Assembly: GCA_026874595.1 (NCBI GenBank)
Contig: CM049316.1
Span: 24,329,839 to 24,393,838, forward strand
Source of the DNA: Sipunculus nudus
Taxonomy: Eukaryota > Annelida > Sipuncula > Golfingiida > Sipunculidae
DNA: 64,000 nucleotides
Direction of reading: 5' to 3'
Shown here: positions 27,601-42,600 of the stretch, in pieces
Layout of the letters: each line of letters opens with the position of its first letter
How positions within the stretch are numbered: position 1 is the first letter of the stretch
Made by a program: the position numbers and the translations under genes
The notes under the pieces: model-generated
Seen by the model: the letters and a program-made list of their open reading frames with translations, nothing else
Databases searched by the model: none
What the model was told of the DNA's origin: nothing

Positions 27601-30600
27601 AGCTTCTGAGCGACTCAGTGTCCAAGTTGTTCACTGTTGCTGATCAGGTAAGAAATAAATGTTTTGTATATCTTCCCTCTTTGGGCAAAAGTAGTGATGA
27701 ATCTTGTCACCAGATGTCACCACGACTGCTTAATGCACTGCACTATCCATGTTAGCAAACAATAACTTATTGTCTAAAGTATAGTCAATAGATCACTGGT
27801 AGAGCAGTTAATAACTCTGATATTGCTCTCCAGATGATCTCTTGTCAACTGAAACATTTTTATGTGTTTTATCACTGAGATCATAAACCAATGTCATATT
27901 ATTTTTAAGAGAAATATCTATTTTTATGAGATATGTGGTTTTAAATATAGGTTGTCAAGGCTTTGGCATGAACACTATTCAGCTTACCGTAGGTCTGCGA
28001 GGTCACAGAGCCATCTGGCTCAAATATTCATAAGGGAATCCTGACTCAAATAAGGTCATGTGACAAATGTACCTAATAGAGATTTAGGAAGTGGATGATA
28101 TGGACATTTGATGTGAATACATAATAAAGAAGGCCACATCGGGCCTTGACAGTCTGAATACTGCACATTAGCTTACTCACAAGGTTTCCATACACAATTA
28201 ACTTTTGGGTTTATTGCCATGAGTGCGTGTATGAAATGCAGAAATCTGTATGATAATCCACTCATGTCCACCTGTTTTTTGCTATAAAAATTTGTATTAT
28301 TTACATTTCAAAGGGGAAAATGGTCATGTAGAGAAAAAGATCAAAAGGGAAAAATTTTAAACATGGTAAATAAAATTCTACCTTAAACTTTAATAAAGAA
28401 AAAAGAATTATTAAAAAAATATGACAAATCAGTCTACATTTTACCACATTTCAGACCCACATATGGCAGTCAAGGCCATTTGTCACATGCAAACACAGCC
28501 TAAATTAACAGATGCTGGTCAGAAGATCTCTTGTAAATACTCCAAAAAGTATAGCCAGCCTCGACAAAGATGGCTACTTATGCAAGGACAAGTAAGAACT
28601 GTCAGATCATTGTGAAAAAAAAAGGTAATGAAACAAACAAGAATTATAGTAAAAAAATTTTCAATAGCCACATTATGCTATCACTTCTATATGCAGCTTT
28701 CTGAAATATTTTTTGAAAATATAATTTTTAAGAAAATTATCTAAATAGAACAGGTGGACACAGTTTAGTAGGACAGAGTATAGTTGGCAGCTCAGATTAT
28801 CTGTATGTGTGGTTACAACAAGTATGCAAGTCAAAGTGCACTCCATACAGTCATTCTCACTCACTCTACTTGCAAACGGTTTACAAAGGCAGCTGTTGTT
28901 GTATATGGATGCCATGACTTAAATTTTTTGACCGGTCAGAGAGGTTTACTCTGGATTTTGCCAAGAATAAAGGTAGTTTGACAATACCAAGAGAATTAAG
29001 ACTTAAAACTCATAGTGGCAGCACTGGATGCCTCACAAACAAAATAAAAACATGAAAGCAGACAGCAGAAAGTGATAATATTTATTGAGTACTGAGTATA
29101 ACACACAGGAAGGTGAACAAATCTCACACATCACAAAGAATAAGGACTTGATAAAGACCTCGTCATCACTATAATGCAATGAAAGAAAACACACACCAAA
29201 TCACATGATAGAATGTGCATTAACGTCATGATCAGAGAATGTTGAGTATTCAGGTCTTGCTGATCTACAATCCGTACATAGCAGTTACACACTGCAGTCA
29301 TTGAAGATCTCCTTCCCTGTAACTGCTGCTTTGTGTAGCAAGTTTTCTGGGTTTCACCACCAGGGCTGGCGCAGGGCCAAGAACTGTAATCAGACCAATG
29401 AGAGCGTGGTATTGCATTGTGCTTCAAACCAAGGAGAGCATGGTTGTCATTGATCTGATTACATTTCTTTGCCCTGGAGGTGAATCCTGGAGAATCTTGC
29501 TATAAATACAAAGCAGCGGGTAAAGGGAAGGAGATACAGGATGACTGCAGTGTGCTTGTATAACTGCTGCATAAGGAGTGTACTGCTGATCACATAAACT
29601 GAAGCCTCCCCTTAAATAACCAAAACATTGATTACAAATTATTTATTATTATAAAAACAAGACCTCAAATTTTTTATTTAAATCTAGTACAGTACAATAA
29701 GATATGAAAAACATACACTGAACAGATGACATCTGATTCATGTCATGTTGCAATAAAGTAACATGCAAAGTACTTCTATTTTCCATGTTTACCAAAAATT
29801 CTGTCATAAGGTCACAAGTTAAGAGAAAATACTTACACAAGAAAAACATTTGATTAACAGTATTATCTTGTTCATCTGACATCTGTTTATTCACAAAGTT
29901 TCACTGTTACCAGAAAATAATATTTTAGAATATATCATAAGGCAAAAAAAATAAAAGGTTGGGTTCTCAGGCACCACCAGCGTCAATTTTAATCCCCCAC
30001 ATCAAAAATTTTTATTTTGATTTTTAATAGAAACTTGCCCATGTTGAGCTCAAGCCGCTCAGATATTTCTTTGAAGGAGATAAAATCATACAATTTTGAT
30101 ATGTAGTACTTTACCTGTTTAGCAAAAAAATCTGTTTTTATCATGCTTTTCCCTGATCATATGACATTTTTATCGAAACGTACAAAAACAGGGAAAAAAT
30201 CACATGCCTGCATTGATTCCTGAAAAAGTGCCTGAGAAAAAAATCTTATTTTTTTTGGCCTTATGAAGGAACTTTTTCTTATGATAAAATAATATATCTT
30301 GTCTTAAGAAAATCTAGATATATTATGCTACCCATAAATATAGAAAAAATACCATGAGGATTTCTTGTCAACAGGAATATTTTCTCTGGATAAGGAATTC
30401 ATATTTTCAAGAAAATTATTTTGTGCAGTTAATTATCTGTGGTGAGCATTAAAAAGACAAAGGTACACATAGCTGTGTGTATTATTACATACATACAGTG
30501 GTTGGCTTTTTTTGCCATATATTTTTCATATTTGTGATATTCACAAAAGGGAAATATCGTGTAAATGAAACCTTCCTGAATAAGGCTCTTCATCTAGACA

Positions 30601-33600
30601 GATGATTGGTCATTTATAATATACAGCCTACTTGGCATTTTATGTATGTAAACTATGGATACACACCTATAGTGTTAAAAGACCAAAGGGAAAAGATCGA
30701 TATTGAAAATTAAAACATATATTTTATATTACTTGTAAATTAGATATTGACATTATAATATAAGATCTTTCATATTATCTGCCTATAGTGACAAGACCTT
30801 CTACTTTTTATCTTGGATCCTCATCAAATTGTTAAGATTTAATGCATATTAAATAATCAATATGACAAGGATACATAATGTGTTGGTTTCCACAGGTTAA
30901 GATCATGAACATTGGATCCTTGTGAAACAATGAAACCTTGAAAATAAAAAATAAAAAATTAGCCTGGTGAATATATAGTCAACCACAGTTTCAACTATTT
31001 CTTTTATTTGACTGCATTTCTTAAAATCATTTAGATGGTGTAAGATAGGAGTATTCACTGCAGTCATGTTTATAGGATAATATTAAGATATATAATATCC
31101 TTCATGAAATAGATAACATGGTTAATAACTACGTAACAGAAGCATCAGCCAGTTCTAACAAAGACTGATAATATGCAGTCAACCATACATGGAAGAACAT
31201 GTTCTGTTATTGTTGGCTGCAGCTACCTAACCAGGCTTAATTTTAATAAGCTGGAAAATATAACATTTGACTGTTATTCAGATGCTTGCGACCTGAAAAC
31301 ACTCAATGAATTTAATCTGATCAATCTTTACTGTGAAATAATAACACCTGCACTAAAGGCACAGAAGCTGATATATTATATAATACCTAAAAATACTGAT
31401 AAAATAAATAATATAAATAATTTGAGCAATTAAAATCTACATCAACAAAAATTTCTCCTTCCCAACAATAAGCACACAAGCACACCAAATATATCAATAC
31501 TGCCATAAGAAATGTTACAAAAAAACTAAATGATTCAAGAGGTATCAACTTCTACAAGGAAAATAAAATAAAAGATAAAAAAGAAGTTGGATTGATTTAA
31601 TGTCACATTTCCATTTTTATTTTCCTACAGGCTTGCAATTCCACACATGACCTTTGACCCAACATCACTTTCAGCTTTAAGCTGTGTTTCCGTGTGCGCG
31701 TATATGCATAAAATGGCAGATGTATATATTTGCACAATGATTCAAGCAGGCCTGCCACAAAAAAATTGTGAAATGACGTCATTTTACCCTGAATCCCTGA
31801 GTTCATGCAGACCCTACGCGTGAAAATCACTCCGGTGGCGAATTTCAAGCATATACGCACATACACCGACTGAAACATGGAAATACCCCAGTTACAAAAT
31901 CATACTGATTTTCACGCATACCCCTTTATATTGCGTTCTGTGTTGAAGGTCTGTGTTTGAATACACTGATCAATACAAGGATCAGATGATTTGTCCTACA
32001 CCCTTAGTTCCTAACTGTGGAATATGACACAACATTGTTGCTACAGTAGTTGAACACTTGGGTCCCATTTTATATGAACACTAGAACTAAAATAGCACTC
32101 ATCAGATCGCACACCTCTGCCAAGGCTTAACAATCCCACTGGACTTTCATGTACCATAAAGTTCCAAATACAATTCACATCCTTATTACAAGTCGCACCC
32201 TGACTTTTTGGTACCACCAGGGGAATAGCAGTTCAGGTTTTGTTTCAGGATAAATCCAGGTAAATTGATACAGGAAATTTTGTGTAATCCTGTTAACAGG
32301 CAAACAGACAAAAGTGAAACCATAACCTCTTTGACATGACAATCGCAGTTCCCTCTGATTTTCCAGTCAAAAATGTGTCCTTTCACACAAGGAGAAGACT
32401 GACTTGACTTTAGGTACTATATGACCTTTATCAATATAGGACCTGCTTAAATTAAACTGATAAAAAATATATATTCCCTCCACATAGACAAGTGTCATAA
32501 CACCTCTGGTGGATATGTAAAACCAGGATTAGGAAGGATTAAACTTACAAGGGTTTGTTTAATATAAAGTAGGGAACAATGGAGCAGTAATGGACCGAGT
32601 TTTAGATACCATGTTTTTACTTACTCACCATTGACCTTCAGGGAGACAACTGAAGGTTTTTCACAAAGATTATGTTATATGAAAATACATATGTTAAAGC
32701 TGAAGAAGACTTTCTTCAAGTCTATATCAATAGAGAACATGTTTATATAAATACACTGTATACCAAAGTCTGCAAAACTTTGAAATACGTGATCACAGAA
32801 CTTTGGAACTGCATTTATTTCAGCTACCTTATCTGCAGCAGATAAACTGATAATGCAAAATGTTTTAAAATTATTAAATATCAGCAAGTCTTTTTGCACT
32901 ACATGTTCATGATAAATTAATAAATAAGGACTAGGCTTATCAGATATTTACATATCTCATTCACTATTTGCTGCTACCCCAGACATCAGTATGACTTCCA
33001 AGCAAGTATACCTGTTAAAAAAATAAATACAGCATAAATTAATATACATATGTTACAGCTCCAATTTTGATATCAGAGTTTTCTAAACAGTGCTCTCTAG
33101 AAAATTTATACATACTGAAACTGCATTCAAGAAGTACAGCTCTGTCTTCTCTCAATTTAATACCATTATCATGAACGCATGTGCTAATGGATCTGGCAGA
33201 TCTTTATCCAATAAACACACAAAAGAAGTAGCAAATAAACAGTAAAGTGCCTTATTGAAGTCACGTCCCTATTAGGTTTCACACTTGACTTTTGGATTTT
33301 GCTATGGAGATAGCTATTCAAGTTTGTTTCAGGAAAAATACATTAAATAAGTTGCACCCAGACTTCAGAAAGGCCACAACTATTGGATACCCATGGAGTT
33401 TTAAGTATCATGCCCCTCCATGGAGCATGACCACTACCAATGTAACCGAAGTACTAATGTGGTTTATAATTCAAATAACTTGGATAATATTAGATAATAT
33501 CAGGTAATATCATCTCACACTTCTGCCTTTTGCTTCTGTTACCTAACACAATGGCTCATGTATCCAGCAGATCTATACCCAAACAATGCATAACAAAAAA

Positions 33601-36600
33601 AACAGTAAGAATATACCACAAGTATAGAAAATCTCAGATCATTATAACACATGAAAGAAGATATGTTATGGCACACACGCTACAATATCACATCAGGTAC
33701 AGCCGTGATCATTAGCTACAGTAACAATAAGCTTGAACATAATAAGGCCACAGCGCTAAGATAAGAAATAATAAAAAGCAAACACTCCTTACTGTAAAGC
33801 TATCAATCAAATGCTCAAGAGTTAAGACATTAAAAAAATATGAAGCTGAACCATTTTAGGCACCTTTCCTTACCAGACACCATGAAACTGTGGACATATG
33901 GAAAGTCAATTGAGATTTATGTACTTTAGCATACTACACATGGGTCATTTGTCTACATATGGCACTTTTGTCTACATCCCTTTCTAAACAGTTATCTCAT
34001 TTATATGATAAAAATATGCAATTTTCCCTGCAATTAATAATAAACTTTACCATAACCAATGTATCACATAGTCCATATACAGCATTTCTGTGTAACCATA
34101 AATAAGTTCACATCTGTATATTCATATGGTCTATAGCATGTAATCCCATAAGTATGCTTCTTTGTACATGTATATGAGTGAAGCTCTCCACATGGACTGC
34201 TCTAACAGTACTTTTGCTAAAAACATAGACATATACAGGAATTGTCAACTGGTCATTGATATCAGGCAAGGCTAATATGTTTTACTCACTCTTGACCATA
34301 GATGTCAATCTATAATAATTAGTGACATGGTGAGACTGATGAATACAAGGTGATACAGTGCAGTAAAGGTGTGGAAGAACATTTAAAATCCAGTTCTGCT
34401 AAACCAATCACTGGCATAAACAGCTTAAGCATTTTTCCAAGCAACATTCAACAAATTAAGTTTGCTCTAATACTTCAGTTAACACAGTAAACTTTAGGTG
34501 ACTAAACATATGCCACCTATAAGATCAGAACAAAACATAATGATTTACATAAGAAATCATCACATCTAATCAGATCTAATCACTTTCATTTTCCAAAAGA
34601 CCAATAATTAGGGTTTTTATTGACATTCATCATGAACACAGTTTCTATTTGTCTTCATCTACACAACTATAATCTTGAGAGTTCAGTCTTATTTATAAAC
34701 TACCAATAGTTAAAGAAGAGCAAGGAAATTTACATCACACTTATTCAATATAGGTATTTAAAACTTAACCTGAACATAGTTCAACCCCACCTGGATATAT
34801 TTATACACATCAAGGTACTTAATTGATGAAAGTATATAAACTGTGCTTTGGAAACACAGTAGGGTTTATAAGTGACTCCATCAGAGCTATCTCTACTACA
34901 TACAAACTCACCTGCATCACAGTCTATCATCCCTGATCTTAGGAAATAATATCTGACATTTTATAGAGGTGAATTGGAGTATATGGTGAAATGTATAAAA
35001 TTCTGCGAAAGAAGTGCTAAATAATCTTTAAAAGTAGGTACTAAATATCAATCATTTAAAAAATATGCAACTTTCATGAAATGTTACTTTATGAGATGTT
35101 AAAGTTACCCAGACTTGTGGGATGATATTTTCAGTTTTGTGAGAAAGAAAGTCTCATGAGTTCTAAGTTTTACATTTCCAGTCATTTCCTGTTAGTTAAT
35201 TGGCCAAAACGTGGCAAAACTTTTCTAAATCAAATGCTCATCACTTTTGTGAAACTGACACAGAAGCATGTGTCTGTAATATGTGACATGATGATGAATT
35301 AAAGAGAATCATCCATTAAAGCCACAGTGTAAGTTCCCAGAGAATAAGGTGGTTTTAAAGCATTAGTTTTCTAACTCAAGCCGTGGCTTAAACCGGAGAA
35401 AATACAGTATGTGTAAAGTATCTAAAATAACCATCTTGAAGATGATGGGCCGAAAAAAATGTATTTAAATCTGAAGAAGGTAGCAAAAATATTAATTGTG
35501 GACTTTTATGGGGATAAAGTATGAAGCGGCAGCACTATCTCTGGAGGAGCTGCTAAAGACAATGTTATACTCCAGTAGATGACAATTACATACAAAGTGA
35601 TTTAAAACTAAATGTAAATGCACCCCTGAGGGACTTTTTTTCATCTTGAAAGGTTAATTATAAATTATAAGAGATCATCTTCAGAACACAAGGCAGATAA
35701 TATAAATATATCTCAGTGGCAGTAGTGACGAATAAATAAATATGAGATGTGCTTGTGTTTGTGCACGTGTGTATAAATGTGTATGTACAAGCAGCAGCAG
35801 AGGTGTGAACTGGCTAAAATGTTGTTTATAATATCATAAAACAGATCTTGATTTGCCACCAACCTTAAATATTTTATATTTCTTTGGCTTGTCAGCTAGT
35901 TTTTTTTGTAAAATCTCAACAATGCAGCCTCCTATACTTGTACTGAAGGCTTGCATTACATGACCATTCACTTTATTGCTAATTTGTTTCACCAGTGAAA
36001 TCAGGACTTCTGTTCTCTTTGACAGCATTAGCTGAAGAAAGAAACAAGTTGAAACAGTCATTAATAAACCAGTGGTTTCTTCAGTCCATGGGTAGAGCAC
36101 AGGACTCAAAGCATTGCGATTTTAAATTAAAATCTCAGCCGAGGAGCAGTGACATTAATCACAGCTGGCCCTAACCCAAAGTGAATGATCTGCAGGCTTA
36201 ATGGGAAAACTGTGCCCTACAGTCAAGTATCACTCCAAAACAAGTGCAAATTGGGGAGTTCCTCAGTGTTATGACCCAGCAATGGGATAATTACACACCC
36301 AGAATCCACAGGTGCCATAGTTACCAGGCCTGGGTGTCACCTAGGTATTAATGATAAGAAGCGTAGACATGCTACCCTGTCATTTATCACCAAGATAAAT
36401 TAATTTCCAAACCAAAATGGAATTCTGTAACTATACATGCCAGGATTAATCATCCATTTAATCTTATGGTCTGAGATGAAATAAACTTTACATGAGGGCA
36501 GTAGACTGTCTGCTGCGTTTGGTCAAATTTCACATTGAAATATGTTAGCAAACAATAACTGTGGAGTGTGACGGGGTTTCAAAATTCATCTTGGACACCA

Positions 36601-39600
36601 TTCTTTGTACAGTGAATTCTTCAATAAGAAACAGAAATCCTGGTGTTCAAGTCTAATAGTAGAACAAAACCAGTGAAAATATTCAACAACTTTGGTATAG
36701 ATTGTGTCAGAATTACTAAAATACTGTGCATAAATCTGATGAACCTGACCCATAATTACACGGCTAGGTTCCTCAATTGTGTGTGGTACAGCTCAAAATA
36801 TCATCTTGGTACCAAGAAAAGTAAATTTTGACTTTCTCAAACCACTCAAATGTAGAATGTGTGAGCATATAGCTCATCATTTACTTGTATCTGTATTTCT
36901 TGATGCAGTGGTTATCACGGTCGGCCACCAGGAAGTGTCCATCAGTGGTCAGTGTTATTCCACGGGGCTGACTGAAAGGCTCTCCTAAGCTTTCAATCAC
37001 AGACACGAAAGTGCCGTCCTTCTTAAACACCTGCACACGTTGATTACCACTGTCAACAACCACAATATGTTCGTCATCTGTAGCAACTCCAAAAGGCTGT
37101 CGCATTTGACCTTTGGCACTACCATGAGAACCAAACTGGTACAGGAAACGACCAGTTCGATCAAAAACTTGAATGCAGTCATTATTTGTGTCGGACACGA
37201 TGATGCGGTCTTCTCCGTCTACAGCTATGAAGGCAGGATGGTTGAACATACCAGCATGTCCAATTTTCCGTAGATAAGACCCGGCTTCACTGTACATGAA
37301 CAGACTGTGAACTAGATAATCAGAGATAATTATCTCACCATGCTTGTTGCAGGCCACACACAGGGCACATTTCATGGATTTGTTGTGGAACTTGTGCTGG
37401 AGATGACCGTCCGTGTTGTATACAGCCACTGTGCTACCCATGGTTGGGTTGATATTCATCCCCACATGAGTCTCGGTACAGATGATCCAAGCTTTGGACT
37501 TGTTAATCGCAAGATCACACGTGGAGCACTCTTCATTTCCACCATCAATCATGAACTGCTGAATAAATCCACCATCCGGGTCAAGTTTCTGAATCAAACG
37601 ATTTCCTGTGTCTGCGACGTAAATGTTTCCTGTCATATCCAGTGCAACTGCTCTGGGGCAGTTAAACTTGCCATTACCAAGACCGTTCTGTCCAAATTTG
37701 GCTACTGGATTGTTACTTGAAATGTTCAACTTTAGGTCAGGACCTTTGATTGGCTGGCCCAAGAACAACACCACCACCTTGTGGGCTCCACTGATCTGTG
37801 GACGGAAACTGACGTGCCATACCCCAGTACTGGAATGGTCTTCCAAAAGTTCACAGTTGATATGTGTATTACTGGGATCCACAATCTTAACCCCAATGGG
37901 ATATCCATCCAGCAATTCACCTTTGAAATTGCGGACAATCAGCGAGAAGTGTGACTGAATGCTCGCCTTGAGGGTGCCCATCTCTTTCACGAGCAGACTT
38001 GATGGCAACATCAGCTCAGCCTTGATTTTTCCAATCTGCGAAACATTTTGGTTGAACCCATCCATCCCATAATCAGAATCAAACTGCATATACCCATTTC
38101 CCAGATCCAAGTTACTGATGAATATTTCAGCTTCATCTGTGGCATCTTTCAAGCTCTTGAGGTTCTTCACAACCTCCACCAGTGCACCACGTTTCACTAA
38201 CTTTGAGCAGTAGTCTAATGAGCTACCAACCGCTGACTTCATTTTGTGAATCTCCTCTCTGTGGTTGGTTATGGCACTTGTTTTTTGCTGAATTATCCTG
38301 TCAATTTCCTGAATAAGCTGCTTCTTCCTTTGAGCTATAATTGTCACGTGTTTCTCAAAACCTCTTTCAATGTCCTCTTTGACACGATCCCGCGTTATAG
38401 ACAAGTTTGACACCTCTGCATCCAGAGCCTGCATGGTGGTTTCCATGACAATCAGAGATCCTTCTGCTGCATCAATCTGCTGCTCTAAACTTTTTCTTTG
38501 TTCGTACTCAGCATCCATGATATCACGGAAGTCATGGCCATCAACCTCTGGGTGGTCAATGATTGTGCAATCTCGACAGATTGGAGTGCCACATGTTTGG
38601 CAGAAAAATGACAATGGCTGGTTTGAATGACGTTGGCAACCTTTCACTTTTGGTGTGCCTAAGCGACTGAAAATTTCCTGCATGTATGTTATGTAGAAAT
38701 TTGTTTGTAATGCTGGGATACCACTGTCGCTGAGATGTGTGACTGATCGACATGACGGACACTCTATATTGTCTTGTTCCCTGCTCAGTGTCATGAGGCA
38801 TGATATGCAAAACGTGTGATGGCAGGCCAGAAATTTTGCCTCATGGCCTCGCTCATCATAAGGCTCCAGGCATATGTCACAACTAAGTACCTCCTGCTGG
38901 TCTCCTGTAGACCATTTGTTAGAGTTTGTGTCAGATATGGCAGCCATGATTGGTCCTCTGTAGTGTTGTGTAAATTGATGATCAAATTGTTGACTTCTTC
39001 AAGACTGGAACCAACAGCTGATGATCAGACCTCTGCAATGAGAAAATACAGATTTTGAGCTCATTCCAAAGACCGCCCAATTGCCAGAGTGTTTCTACTC
39101 ATAAGAACCTCTCCCAATTTGGAATAATGGTTATCTCAACTTCAAAATCAAACTTTGGTACATTTCAAGGAAACCCATTCTGTTCACATTTTACTTGTGC
39201 ATACTCACCAAATATCACTGATACTATGAAGTTTTTACCACAAAAACCCACATGTTCATGTACTTTGTCGTGAAACAATTCTGATCCAACATATTGAAAG
39301 GACCACATTACCCTCGTCACAATATTTACACCTATACCACTGGTGTATTTAGAAGCCCCAGTGCATTGTGGGATTTAGATTTGACTGCCCACAAACCTTA
39401 ATCAGCAGATTCCTACTCTTGTGAGTCTGATTCTGTGCATGAAGGCTAATTGGAGCAGTAACATCATTTGCATGTCCAATTAACACATCATAGTATTTAC
39501 TTGGTATATGTAATAGACATGACACAAACCAAAAGGTATTAAATCCAAAATGTTGCCATGGAACTCTGTATATGTATGTGACCAAAGTCATATGAAGTTG

Positions 39601-42600
39601 AGATTCTCAGAAATAGCAGCACACTGTTCTCTCCAAAATCAACTGATTATCAGATCTAAATGTAGGAGAAACATTATACAGGAGGTGCTACCATGGAAAC
39701 CTGCTAGCTGTAATAATGGCAAGCACAGGTGTGAGCCAAATAACTTTTATTCAATTTGCACACCAGAGTTATAATTACATTATTGTACCCATCAGACTTG
39801 CACTAACAGTGTGGTTCATGGTTGATATTTCACAGAGATAGGTCTCTGCTGGCCGATTGTGTTTGTGTGAGAGCTTTTATGTTTGGCCTGAAAGGATGTA
39901 GCATGTTCATAGATCTACCTGTTTTTAAAATGTAGGGAAAAAACATGGCCAGGTATTAGCACTTTTCATTGGATGAAAGATGAAGATTACTAAGTGATGT
40001 ATTACCATGGATTCAGACTAGTTTGTAGGGTTTCTAATTTTTATGGTTTGTGAATGTTATTAGTTTCCTCTTATTAAAGAACCTAACTTTTATTTTAATT
40101 ACATAATTAAGACAACTAAAAGTAACAAGACTTCATAACCATTCAACCAACACAGTGTTATAAACAGGCATAATTTTATAACATTAATTAATACAAATTT
40201 GAAGCAAAATTTTATATTATTTTCAAAATAGCATTCACATTTAACAAAATCCTAAATGGTAAGACCCCCTTCCCCCTTTGTGCCTCATATTCATAAAGTA
40301 TATGTACAGGATACGGTTGAAAGCATTTTTTTCAAGGGACAAAAAAATTTAAGTAGAATGATGTAGTAGTGGGCAAAGCTGTATGGTCCACAGGATAAGA
40401 CATCTGCAATTCACTGATCAGTTAATTGCCTACTGTAAGTAAAAAAAGGCAATATGTGGTTTGGGAAAAAAAACTAAGACATAAGAAATACATGCATATA
40501 GGAAGAAGGGGCCCCAAAGAATACAAAGGTCTTTACAATGTGACTAATAAGGGGGATGTGATATTGATTTTGGACAATTTGATGCGAGTCTGATACAGGA
40601 CAATGGCTTACTGTAGGACAGTCAATCTCCCATTATATTAATCATGCTGGTACACCAGCTTAGTTCATTTCCCAGTATCTCAGTGTGCCTATTTGCTTTT
40701 CCAGAGGTAATTTCTTCTCCAAGAAGTGTTCATATTTCACATATCTATGTCTATCATATAAAAAGGTTGGATTCCACTTGTATTTCATGATCAATCATTC
40801 GTCAAAATCAGACATCTAGTAACTGATAATCACAAATAATCAGTTTTTCAGGAGAATGAAATTTCTGACCATATATGGCATGTAGATCATCTCAGCTGAT
40901 ATGTAGGCCTACATATCATATGCATGTTGGCTAATACATATAATAAACTGTTTCTTGTAAACTTATAATTAGTTGGTAGTGAACATATCTTTTCTAAATT
41001 TTTCTGGCATAACTATATGAAAGCACACATTTCCTCATCACAGAACCTAAGTTGCCTGCAGTTCATTTTAATCTACTGTATTATGGCATAGCAAGATTGT
41101 TTATTGGATCATTTTGCATCAGCTGGCTGGTCATCAATTATATTTAGTCATTGACCCATCACTAGTAATAGCAGTATCTACTAAAATACATAAATTTACT
41201 GGTAGCTCCAAAGAGCTTGACCAAAACCAGTTGCAAATAAATAGTCCGATTTCTTCTGCCTTCACTAATCTAATGAAAGTTAGTTAATTAGATTCATGTG
41301 CTTGGCTAGTGTCTATTTACTGCTGATTTATATAAAATGGTTGGCTTTTTTTTGTGAGGGTCTCAAATTCATGATATTCGTGAAAGGTAATTTATGACGA
41401 ATAAGACACACCATCTTAGTAAATGGTTTAAATTGGTCACATCTTCTAGAAGAAACAGAGACAGCAATCAGTAGACTGCAAATACCACTGCCAAAGCCAA
41501 ACATTTATATAAAACAAAAAGAGAAATAATAAGCTTTGAGGTTTTAAATTTGAGTTTCTACCAAATATCTTTACAGTCTTTTAAAGAAAATCTGCGTACC
41601 TTTTTGTTCATCAAGTAAGCATTGCCCTGAAAATCCATGTGTTTTTTAAATGGACTTAACCAGAACAAAGGAAAATGCATACTCACTGACCTCGGGCTTT
41701 GTCACAGATTTCAATCTATCTCAGTCAAGATATCTGCAGCCTGCAGCACAACGTTGTAAAGACGCAGGCCATGACATTTTACTACAGAGCGGAGATCTGT
41801 GCAGTTGTTCTCTATCGTAAACTCAGAACTTGATCAATAATACTCAAACACTGTCAGAGCAGGTACATGGTTACGGGGTACACAAAACAACTCCGGGATG
41901 TCACGCCCCGTCCAGGATATTGTTTCATCCATAAAACCTGACCTTTCAGGGATTGACATTATCAGGATGTAACTGTAGCCCAAGGGACAAGTACAGCAAA
42001 ACATTTACTAGTCATAACAGAATAAAGATTGTCCTTTGGTATTTATTTCATTTTTTGCCTATACTGGTGTAAACTGTTTAGTTTGTGGCATCGTTTTATT
42101 CACTCTAGAAATCTTGGGATTGATATTGACTGTATCACTGGCCAAGGGGCAATTAAAGCCAAACATTTGCTAGTTCTAGCAGGAATGAAGTATTTCTATA
42201 CATTTAATCTGCTACATACTTCATCAATGAAAGTTACTACATGTACTTCACTTGTAGGTTTTGATGATTTATAAGTAAAAACTTGTGGCTTTTGACAACA
42301 ATGTATGAAGATATTCAGTTACTTTGTGATGAAATAATATTTTAGTTATATGATATAGTATGAAACAAGAAAATGGATAATGCAACCACAAGAATAGAGT
42401 AGCCAAATAATATTGCTGTAAATTCACAATTTTCAGCCAATAAATTAGTTGTATTTTTTTCCATGAGATGTAAAAAGTCATCTTACCAACACCTTGCTGC
42501 AGGTAAACCATCTGGTAGGGGGTAATGAGTCAGTAGTTTTTATAAAGTTTTTAAATTTTTTGGTTGCTAATTTGAATATAAATGCATCCTGTATCAACTA

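Noticed and set aside
29395-29520. CCAAT plus TATAAATA as a promoter
   Set aside because: CCAAT falls in the hairpin arm and no exon follows downstream; the motifs are common in AT-rich sequence.
31603-31878. 91-codon frame on the - strand
   Set aside because: No start context, splice sites or recognised domain; its length is expected by chance in this much sequence.
37340-37958. 126- and 111-codon frames on the + strand
   Set aside because: They are antisense shadows of the TRIM-NHL coding sequence.
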